DNA of 64,000 nt, taken from positions 24,635,330 through 24,699,329 of the forward strand of contig JAQFVV010012396.1 in the NCBI GenBank assembly GCA_028023455.1. Reading direction: 5' to 3'. The stretch is from Epiperipatus broadwayi. Lineage: Eukaryota; Onychophora; Udeonychophora; Euonychophora; Peripatidae. Each line of letters begins with the position of its first letter. Positions within the stretch are counted from its first letter, which is position 1. The notes under the pieces are model-generated. The model ran no database searches and had not been told where the DNA came from. It saw only the letters and a list, made by a program, of their open reading frames with translations. The translations under genes and the position numbers were made by a program. Shown piece after piece: positions 49,375 to 64,000 of this stretch.

Positions 49375-49463
<89 letters not shown>
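49375..49463. repeat. (TA)n microsatellite
   Basis: An uninterrupted (TA)n run of about 88 bp. The Ile-Tyr frames reading through it are artefacts of the repeat. Confidence 0.97.
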
Positions 49464-49466
<3 letters not shown>

Positions 49467-52400
49467 CCCAAATTCAAAACTCAACCAGACTAGCCAACAA
49501 AATAAAATCAAAAAACACAACCTGGGGTAATTTGAATTATTTATTAACAAATTTAGTTTTATGCTTCTAATATTTATGCTTGTAATATATATATAATACA
49601 CAATTTTAAATTATTTAATATTATGAATATAAAAAAGTGTCCATGCTTATAACAAAAGATTTAAATTTGGACCCAAATAAATTTTTTACCAATAAGCTTT
49701 AAAATTTTTTTATATAGATGACCATTATCGAACTAGAAAATCATCAGATATTGATTGAAAAAAAATTAAGAATGGAAATCTGCTCAAATTTTTGCCTAGC
49801 AGTTGGCAGCCCTAATGTATTCTGCCTGAATATTCATTGATCCTTCATTATTTCCCTTGAAGATGTTATTGGAAGAAAAACTGCTGTAAAAGTAGATTAT
49901 TTATTTAATAATTATTTTACCATATCATTTTTATGAATAAAAATTTGTAAATATCAACTGCAATACTAAAATCTAATATCCGATTTGTTTCAAAGTATAT
50001 TTCCTTCTTCAGGTTACTTCTATAAAGATAATTTAGTAGATATGTTGACATTACATTTTAAATATAACATTTGGTCAAGGATAATATTATTTCTGGAACT
50101 AAACTATCAAAGATGTTAAATCCACATTTCATCCTTTTTTAAAAAATGTTTAACAAAGAACAGATTTAACAAATATATGAGTAAACAAAAAATAAATAAA
50201 ATACACGAGATTCACTTAAATAAATATTTTAATACATTTAAATTAAATATTTAAAAAATATATTAATATTTGTTTTATAAGTTTATTTTTTATTAAAGCT
50301 TATGTGCATGAAAATTATAAATTTTAACTTAAATGTTTTGCATTATTTTATGCAATTTGAATAAAAAATATAAAAGACAATCAAACAATAATATGCTTGT
50401 TAAATGCAATGAACAAACTCAAAAAATAATTCCTTTGAATTTAAAGTGTGAATTCCAAACTAGTCAAAGAGATTTTCCTAGCCATTGAATAACAAGATTG
50501 AGAATTTTTTTAAGTTAATAAGAATTTCTTTTCTGAAATGTTATTGACAAAACAATATATTTATTATAGTGAAAAAAAAATGAAAACAATGAAATTCTTA
50601 TCTTTTTATTTACTATTAAAGATAACTTCTTATATTAATTACCATGAATAATTGAAATGAATTTAAAAATTGAGAAAAACATATTTTTAAATATGGTAAA
50701 TATTTTTTTTGTTTTCCACAAGTTATTTATTTTTATTTTTTTTTATAATTAGTATATCTAAGCAGATCTTATAAAATCTTAGGGGCAGGAAAAAATCTTT
50801 TTGTAAACCAGGTTAAATCCACAGGTTATAGTTTGGTAACTCCTGATTTAAATGCATTGCCAATATAGTTTTAAAAGTTAGAAAGTTTTATTTGAATGTA
50901 AAATAAACAAGTTTGATAAAAGGTAAATCATTAAAACTTAGAATAGATTTTTATAAAGATATAGAAAAAGAAGCCATTGTTATGTAATTGGATATAAATA
51001 TTAGTGATAATATTATTAAAATTGCATTTTATACAGTTATACTACAATGGTGTCAAAAAGTAAACACTTTTAGATTAACACTCAACCTGCCAATTTCAGT
51101 CTTTAAGCATCATGTGATTCCGTGAGTAACTGTCCATTCTATTATTTGTTTTGACCTATACAGTTCATTATAGTGTTAGAGTGATGAGCACAACATGTAA
51201 CAGGTACTGAATCAAAGCTTACTCTTGGCTTTTCTGGTGCTCAAAGGTCACATGATTTATGGAATGCTTAGTCATTTGCTTATAATAAAAATATTTTTTC
51301 CTCATGATAAGTATTTTGGATATAGTTATGACAACAACGAAAGAAGTAATTTTATTCTTATTAATAGTATGATTTATTTTTTATTAAAGAAACTTCTGAA
51401 ATAAGAAAGATTTTTCTCCCATTTCATAACTGTTAAATATTGATTACATTTTATGCAGTAGTAATAACAAAACATCCGATTGAAAACTTTAATGCCAATA
51501 TCAATAATGTGCAAAACAGCAATAGCAATATGAACCTAATAAAATCTTATTCATGTTTTTCTCTACAACTATTTTGCATTAATTCTAAAGTTAAAAATTA
51601 TATTGAACAATATAGATAACAGCCATATTAATTATAAAAATAAAATATATAAAATCAATCATTTCTTTTGCATAAAACTTTGTGTTACAAATTTATAACC
51701 TTCAAATAAAATATGAATGTTTTCTAATTATACATAATTCTGTATGAATTATTTATTTGCATCTATTTATAAAATGTATTTAAGGTTTAATTAAAAGTTT
51801 TAAATATTGTTTACACGTGTAAAAAGAATTGAGGATTATCCTAAGTAAAACAATTACAAAGCTTTATTTTACGTGCTAAAGAAATGAAATATTAAATATT
51901 TATTTTAAAAATTATTTTCCAATTGTTTCTAATGATATATGTAATAATTGTGTTAGTATTTTTTTATTATTGATGATCAAATATATTTTTCATTCTATAG
52001 GATGTTGAATTATTATAAAAAAAAAATTAAACATTTGATGCTTTTAAAAACAACAACAAAAGAATATGTTTGCGTTAGGAATAATCTTTAGTTTAATAAG
52101 TAATTAACAATATTGATTAATATATTATAACGTTTTCCATTTTGCTAGGTCTCTACATGCTAATATAAACTGCGCGCAAGTTGATCAAGCTATGTCAAAA
52201 AAGAAGAAAGTTGTATTTCTATTCTAAATACATAGCTATATTTCCTGATCAACTCGGCCTATTAATAGTTGAGAATTATGCTATTGACGAAATCAGCTTT
52301 TAATTTATTTAATATGGGTGCCAGGACTTTTTATTCTAAAGGGACTGCTGAAATAGTCAAATAACATCTCACGAATAAAAAAAGAAAAATACTTTTAACT

Positions 52401-53529
52401 TAATCGGTATTGCATCATACCGTAACGAGAATTATTATTTTTAAGATTATTATTCCTGAGCTTATTCAAACATATTGGCAAAGGTAAATTACATTTTAAA
52501 TATTATTAAACAAATAATAAATTAATAAAAAAATAATAACTATTATTAATAACATACAAATGAAAATAGATATTAGAAATATTTTTATTCTAATAGATAA
52601 AAAAAATGTTTGAAGTAAATTATTTATCAAATGATTTGGAGAGAACACAGTTAATTCAGACATAAAATATTAATAAAATAAAGCAATTAACATAACTAAT
52701 TAAAAGTTCTTTGATACACAAGAGTCTCTTGATTAATTAAATGAAAGTCTATATCTGGGTCCTGTTATAAGCTTATTTTTACGAGTAGTTTGTAAAATGG
52801 TTAAATTTGTCACAATCAGGATAATGAAGCATAATTTACCGGTAAGTTTTAGTGAATTTACGATGGTTGTAGATAACTATGCATAGTTTTTCAGGGTTAA
52901 AATGAGCTCATGGCCTTTGATTATTAGTTGATCTTGCGGTCCATTCTCCTAGTCAGTCACGAAAGCTTTTCTGGTGTACATCTTCAGGCACGATGTTCGC
53001 AGAAGCTCCGGTTCACTCCAACATGCAGAATTATTTTAGCATAGAGTGATCTTGGATATACTATTGTTATCCAAGACCAACTAAAGAAACAAATGAAAAC
53101 AAGACGTTCTTCAAACTGACCTCTGCCTTTTATACTAGAGGTGCAGTTTTCCAACTTCTGCACATGCTATTATCATGGCATTTTTTGGTTCATAATCTTG
53201 TAGATTCTTTATAAAATTTAAGTTATAAAGTTCTCTTTTCTTATCAAGTTTTTCAGCCATCTATAATTAGCCAAAATATTTTTACTTTCTCTTATCTTTT
53301 TTTTTTTTTTACTTTTGGAATTCTTTTCTCTCCAATTCTACTTTTATTTCTAATTACATTAAAAAAATACGAAGAATAATTTAACTTTCATTGTATGTTA
53401 TTTTTTAAAAAAAAAAAAATTAGTCAAAAAAAGAATCTAAATTTACTTTTATTTTTTAGCTTTTACCAAATGCCAATATTTTTGCAACGTATATAAATAA
53501 ACATTACAATATTTACATAAAGTTGTTTG
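49464..53529. other. Long noncoding stretch, mostly unassigned
   Basis: No coding region is recognised over 4 kb. A hAT-like end is noted at 50780-50845. A less AT-rich island at about 52900-53160 includes a small hairpin (TCTTGGATA ... TATCCAAGA, 53051-53077). It matches no family I know and could be unique regulatory or untranslated sequence. Confidence 0.5.
50780..50845 (-). repeat. Possible hAT (Charlie-type) terminal inverted repeat
   Basis: Reverse-complemented it reads CAGGAGTTACCAAACTATAA, then CCTGTGGATTTAACCTGG. That resembles hAT ends of the 'CAGnGGT...AACC..GTGG' kind. No partner end or duplication was found, so it may be a truncated or solo end. Confidence 0.45.
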
Positions 53530-53755
53530 TGTCAATATCATGAGTGCAGAAAGTTTGACACTGGTAATTAAACTATAGTAGTTTACATTTAGTAATTTTT
53601 AAATGAATGATGAAGATATGTATAAGAGTTGTGATTAATCTAAATGATGATTGCTATTTGAGCATAAAATGTGCATCTTAGTGATCATTTATTTTTGTGA
53701 CATATCCTTAGTCATATGATTTACAAATGTTGATAGAAAATAAGTTTGACGTATA
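53530..53755 (+). mobile_element. Hammerhead-ribozyme repeat, degenerate copy
   Basis: CAATATCATGAGTGCAGAAA, then GTTTGACACTGGTAATTAAA, matches the upstream part of the 3925 copy. The ribozyme region at 53627-53695 has AUGAUGA for CUGAUGA, UUGCUAUUUGAGCA for stem II and AAAA for GAAA. It is recognisable but dead. The segment after it (GTGATCATTTATTTTTGTGA) aligns with the family. Confidence 0.7.
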
Positions 53756-59944
<6,189 letters not shown>

Positions 59945-60200
59945 ACTTTAGAGGCACATTGCTGTGTGATTGTTACCAAAAGCCAAGATATTAGCATGAC
60001 TTAATAAATTGCATAAAGAATTGCTTGATTATTTTACAACTGAGCAAAATAAATACAGTGATTATTTGAGTAAAAACGTATGAGGTTCAAAATTGGCATT
60101 AGTGGTAGATTTGTTAAATCACCTGAACTAAATTTCAACTTGCAAAAAAAAAAACAAGAAAATATTTTAGTATCAACTGACAAAATTAAATACTTTAATG
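59945..60200 (+). pseudogene. hAT-Buster transposase fragment
   Basis: This is a close match, in opposite orientation, to 62645-62400 of the larger hAT copy. Shared text includes CAAAAGCCAAGATATTAGCA, TTTTACAACTGAGCAAAAT and GATTATTTGAGTAA. Conceptual translation gives KAKILA, then ELLDYFTTEQNKYSDYLS, the 'LSKG.V..R.FEL..E...F' part of ZBED5-type transposases. Both flanks leave the transposase abruptly, so it is a truncated second insertion or part of an inverted duplication. Confidence 0.82.
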
Positions 60201-60394
60201 ATAAATTAGATATTTATTAATTAATTTATTTAAAGGTATTTAATTGAAATATCAATATAATATGTATATTTATTAATAATCTATTAACAAATATTCTAAT
60301 GATATCTGTAAAGATTATAACCAAGAATCTTTCAATTCTGCTCAAATACATGTTGATTTACATATTTTATAATTTGTATTGGATTTAATAATTT

Positions 60395-60815
60395 ATAATA
60401 TGTATTGGACACTTAATAGAAGAGCAGTACAAAGACTTCAGACCACTCTAAGAAGTATAGAAAGATGCATGTTGGGAGTAACAAGAAGAGATCAAAAATG
60501 CAATATATGGGTAAGAGAATAAACAGATGTTACTGACTTCATTAAAAAAAATGAAATCCTGAAGTGGAGTTGGGATGGACACATTGCTTGAAGAGATGAT
60601 AATAGATGGACAGTTGAAATCTTAAACTAGATTCCAAGATATTGTGAAAGACCCAACAAGAAACCACATGTGAGATGGATGGATGAAATAAGAAAGTGTG
60701 CAGGGGTGATGTGGAGAAAAGAAACCAAAGTTCAGAGAAGATGGATTAAACTTGGAGAGATCTTTATCCTGCAGTGGATTGATAATAGTTGTTGTTGATG
60801 ATGATGATTGGATTT
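60395..60815 (+). pseudogene. RTE-type LINE, 3' end of ORF2 and tail
   Basis: Translation gives RRAVQRLQTTLRSIERCMLG, VTRRDQKCNIWVRE, EILKWSWDGHIA, DDNRWTVEIL, HVRWMDEIRKCAGVMW and RRWIKLGEIFILQW. This is the 'W.WAGH.AR..D.RW' to 'RW.DDIRK.AG..W' C-terminal domain of RTE-like reverse transcriptases. It ends in a short (GAT)n-like tail (TTGTTGATGATGATGATT), a usual feature of RTE 3' ends. It is 5'-truncated and has several stops. Confidence 0.85.
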
Positions 60816-61082
60816 TAAATTACATTATTTTAAAGTATTAGCTTACATTGTTAAATCAGAAAATGACAACAACTACTAAGTCTGATAAAATTCCAATAAT
60901 ATTTGGGAAAATAAAATTAGCTAGCTTTGATGATCTACAAAAAATATTTAGGGCTTCACAAGAAACCGAAGTTATATCTGTTATTTTAAATAATTCTTCA
61001 CTGAGTATCAAAAAATAAATCCCTAAAATGATGAAACTACATTTTGAATAGTGTAATGTTTTGATTATTTATTAAGCATATA
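60816..61082. other. Noncoding AT-rich DNA
   Basis: Nothing recognisable lies between the RTE tail and the foldback element. Confidence 0.45.
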
Positions 61083-61598
61083 AGAAATAGATAATTAGAG
61101 AGAGAAAGGCTTACCCTTTTCACATGCACCTTAAACATTATTATGATAGACAAACAATGTAGTTTTGATTTTAGAGGAATCTCTTAAACCTCAATACAAG
61201 ATAGAGAGTTTATAAATATAAGAGTGGCTGTCTTATCTTTAGCCTGAATTCTTAATTAAATAGGCCAATCTGACATCAATATATATTTCCATTAAAAAGA
61301 TTAGTATTAATTTGTTGTAAATCACAAGTTTTGTGTAAGTTAATTTGTGAAAGGAAATAGTGAATTTAAAACCGAAGAGAGTAACAACTTCACACTCTCA
61401 AATCAAGATACTTTAGATTGGCCTATATAATTAAGAATTTAAGTTAAATATAAGGTGGTCACATTTATATTTATAGTCTTGATGTTGTGTTGAGATTTGA
61501 GAGGTCTCTCTATAATCAAAATTACATTGTTAAGCTATTATACAAGTGTTTCAGATGCATGTGAAAAAGTTTAAAGGCTCTCTCTTTCTAATTTTGAA
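61083..61598. mobile_element. Foldback element, arms about 180-200 bp
   Basis: The left arm (61083-about 61285: AGAGAGAGAAAGGCTTACCC, TTTTCACATGCACC, AACAATGTAGTTTTGATT, ATTCTTAATTAAATAGGCCA) is the reverse complement, with roughly 80% identity by eye, of about 61415-61598 (GTGAAAAAGTTTAAAGGCTC, ending TCTCTCTTTCTAAT). A unique loop of about 130 bp separates them. No coding sequence is present. This is a foldback-type or large-stem MITE; the family is not recognised. Confidence 0.8.
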
Positions 61599-61681
61599 TA
61601 GTGATAACATCTTATAGGAATTTTAATGCAAAAAGTCAAACCAAATGACTTAAACAGTGTAATGTCTATTTTTATGTAATC

Positions 61682-63640
61682 CGGTGATTTTTAACCCTTC
61701 ATTAGCAGTGACTCATTTCAAAATTAATTAGATTTTTACAACACCAGAAATTTAAAACAAAAAAATAACAAATTTTGTACATATTTTATATTAATTATAA
61801 AGAAATAAATTTCATTACATATAATATTTATATTAATTAAAAAAAAACCAAAAAGTTTTGATTATAATGTAAAACTTGTGCTTGCTATTCATCACATAAT
61901 TTCTTTATTTTATGATGAATTATATATAAAAAAAACCTGTCGTCTTATTCCAAGGAAAGTAGTCTCTCACATTTTTTGCTTTTAATTTCAGTCATTAAAG
62001 AATATGCCATTTGCATAAATATGAAGTTACAGAAAGACAATGAAAATTTTAAGACCTTCATTAATCTATTTGGAAATTCAGATTAAATCTATATCCAAAA
62101 TGCTGGTACGTTCATTTCATCAAAGTCTAATTTTAACTTTCTATCATTTTTTTATTTATATGTATTCTTCTTCTTTTGATATATTTAAAAATCATTTAGG
62201 ATTTTTGTTAATTAAAAAAGGATTTCTAATCCTGTCACATTCGTGTACATTCAAAGATGGAAAATAATGTTGATTTTTTTTCTTCGAAAGTTGTGTTGTA
62301 GTTATTAACTTTAAAATCTTAATATCATATTTAGTTTTTGACATTACCAGAAATATATTTAGGTTTCTGTATTTTATTATTCTGTGAAAATACCTAATTT
62401 ATATTTAATTTTGTTAGTTAATACAAAAAATATTTTCTTGTTTTTTTAGCAAGTTGATATTTAGTTCATTCAGATGATCAAACAAATCTGCCAGAAATTC
62501 CAACTTTGAATGCCATACTTTGTTACTCAAATAATCACTGTACTCATTTTGCTCAGTTGTAAAATAAACAAGCGATTCTCTATGCAATTTATAAATTCAT
62601 GCTAATATCTTGGCTTTTGATAACTATCGCATGTCAATGTGCAATAAATGAAAAGCTTCCATAGCTTCATATAATTTAGTAAATATGTAAATCTTTTGAA
62701 GTTTACTTTTGATAAAATTGACCCTTTTAATAATCTGCTGCAGAACATTATGCACATTTTTGACAATGCATTTAGAAATTAAACACTTTATGCAAAAAAC
62801 AATGAAACAAAATAATAACTGAATTGCTGCTTTAGATTTAGCAACAAATTCTATTATTAAATCTATCATAAATTTTGCTTCATCAGTAAAAATTTCTAAC
62901 TATAACTTTGTTATTTTAAAAATACTTTTCCATGTTGTTATTATTTGATTGGTATTACCATTAATAATAAATTTTCATGAATGACCTTAACTGTGCTTTA
63001 CCACTTATAACTGTCAATTTATCAATTTGAAGTGCAAATATATTCTCAGACTTGAGGTGTTCTATTACTTGCATTTCAATATTTTCTAATATGCATTGAT
63101 TCTGCCTGCTCATGTTGTTATTAGAAAGAAGAATTATCAGAACTTCTTTTTCTGCATTATCCCCTAATAAAGTTTTCTCCATTTGATGATAAGCTAGTAA
63201 GATTAGATTTTTATTGATAGTTTGCTTTTTATTTTTCTGTGCTTTTAGCCCAGCAAATAAAAATCTACATTGTAATACTTTGTCAGAGATTTTGAGATAT
63301 TTAATAAATGACTGTGCTTGTTTACCTTTTGAATTTAATAGTCTTTAAAAATAACCATGAGGCATTTTTGATTTGTTTGGATGTTTTGTATCAAAATGAC
63401 ATTTAATTTATTAGGAACTGAAAAAAAACATTAGAAAGTATTTTATTACAGAAAATACAAATTGGCGTAGGACATTCTTTATCCCCTACCCATAATAATC
63501 CCAATATTATATATTTTTATCATATCTTTACCATATGGTTAGAGCTTAAATAAGCAGAAGGTGTCAGTCCAATACCACTATCATTAGCAGTTTCTTTATT
63601 TTCACTTTTTGATACTTTTCTATTTAAAAAATTATCCATT
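61682..63640 (-). pseudogene. hAT-Buster transposase, second copy, with BED finger
   Basis: An ATG at 63640 (minus) starts MDNFLNRKVSKSENKE. The BED finger follows: LGLLWVGDKECPTPICIFCN (about 63500), KILSNV, then TKHPNKSKMPHGYF after a shift. Next come SFIKYLKISDKVLQCRFLFA (about 63280), then LLSNNNMSRQNQCILENIEM (within 63182-62961), then FALQIDKLTVISGKAQLRSF, where QIDEST has become QIDKLT. The region of 62869-62624 has IKCLISK-type sequence and AMEAFHLLHIDMR, then LSKAKILA. A C-terminal remnant (SVTSYLC, about 62030-61930) precedes a hAT-like end at 61682 (GGTGATTTTTAACCCTTC). It is a different subfamily member from the 19741 element. Frameshifts and an altered catalytic block make it dead. 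The other terminus was not identified. Confidence 0.85.
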
Positions 63641-64000
63641 TTAATGTCTGTTTAAATTTTGAAATAAATACATACTTTAAAAAAAAACTGTAAATAATAA
63701 ATGTTCAGCATACCAAGCTACTGAATTTAACAATGTTATAAATAAGAGACATGCTATTTGTCTTTGATAGAACTATTACTACAGTATCAGAGAAAGAATG
63801 GTTGATTAGTAAAATATAATTTATAACTCTACAACTTCCAATAGCAAGTCTTCCAATAACAAATCATTCAGTACTCATTACTATTTTGCAATGAGTGTAT
63901 TTATAAGATGTGCTATGAATTGGTCATGAAATCAATATATTCTCATTGGCTAACATAACTTACAAATTAATAACAATTGCGTGCTAACCTCATTCAGAGG
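63641..64000. other. Probable 5' part of the second hAT element, then unassigned
   Basis: This lies upstream of the minus-strand transposase ATG and should include the element's 5' untranslated part and terminal repeat. I could not find a clear hAT end before the window stops. Confidence 0.4.

Noticed and set aside
49655-50853. A 1.2-kb hAT element bounded by ATTTAAAT
   Set aside because: The right end looks hAT-like, but the sequence after the left ATTTAAAT is not a matching terminal repeat; the 8-mer is common in this AT-rich DNA.

Overview
The window is very AT-rich animal-type nuclear DNA, almost certainly from an invertebrate. I see no intact host gene. Nothing prokaryotic is present: no operons and no dense coding. 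What can be recognised is a graveyard of transposable elements set in AT-rich sequence with long (TA)n and (ATT)n runs. The element mix is CR1-like, L1/Tx1-like and RTE-type LINEs, a Penelope-like element with a GIY-YIG domain, hAT-Buster (ZBED5-type) transposons, pogo/Tigger-like TIR elements, tRNA-derived SINEs and hammerhead-ribozyme repeats. This mix is typical of metazoan genomes. It does not let me name the species.

Layout. 1-5744: noncoding, with two copies of a hammerhead-ribozyme repeat (2351-2838; 3925-4190). 5745-22400: three CR1-like LINE copies in a head-to-tail array on the + strand. Copy A is split by a 0.96-kb pogo/Tigger-like element (6070-7033) and by a 4.26-kb insertion of unknown type (8134-12394). 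Copy B (13045-16660) is the longest ORF2. Copy C keeps ORF1 (PHD-like finger, coiled coil, SGNH esterase) and the endonuclease, and is cut by a 2.58-kb hAT element (19741-22319) with a perfect 8-bp target duplication. 22400-27600: hairpins, a Penelope-type hammerhead (minus strand, 23350-23405), a tRNA SINE with an 11-bp duplication (24268-24385), and a second pogo/Tigger-like element holding a nested hAT MITE (25599-27060). 27900-31145: a Penelope-like element on the minus strand, flanked by an inverted copy of its own 5' region and invaded by a ~1.1-kb foldback of the hammerhead repeat. 31200-41130: mostly noncoding, with SINEs and decayed hammerhead repeats. 41130-46640: a degenerate L1/Tx1-like LINE with an (ATT)n expansion inside its endonuclease. 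47480-48582: third pogo/Tigger-like copy. 48583-59940: mostly unassigned. 59945-64000: hAT fragments, an RTE-type LINE 3' end and a ~515-bp foldback.

Main discovery candidate. One dispersed repeat family (unit about 474 bp) carries a type I hammerhead ribozyme next to a tRNA-like pol III promoter region. Intact catalytic cores sit at 4031-4096 (+), 28304-28366 (-) and 29122-29190 (+). At least five more copies show a decayed or partial motif. The stem I helices differ in sequence between copies but keep their pairing and the same UGG bulge, which is covariation expected of a selected RNA. Copies appear as more than one unit in tandem, as a circularly permuted unit and as head-to-head foldbacks. 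This fits a retrozyme or schistosome-Sm-alpha-like life cycle.

No gene here is expected to make a functional protein: every recognisable ORF carries stops or frameshifts. The window is best read as a nested-insertion record. All coordinates come from reading by eye; element ends without a stated target duplication are approximate.
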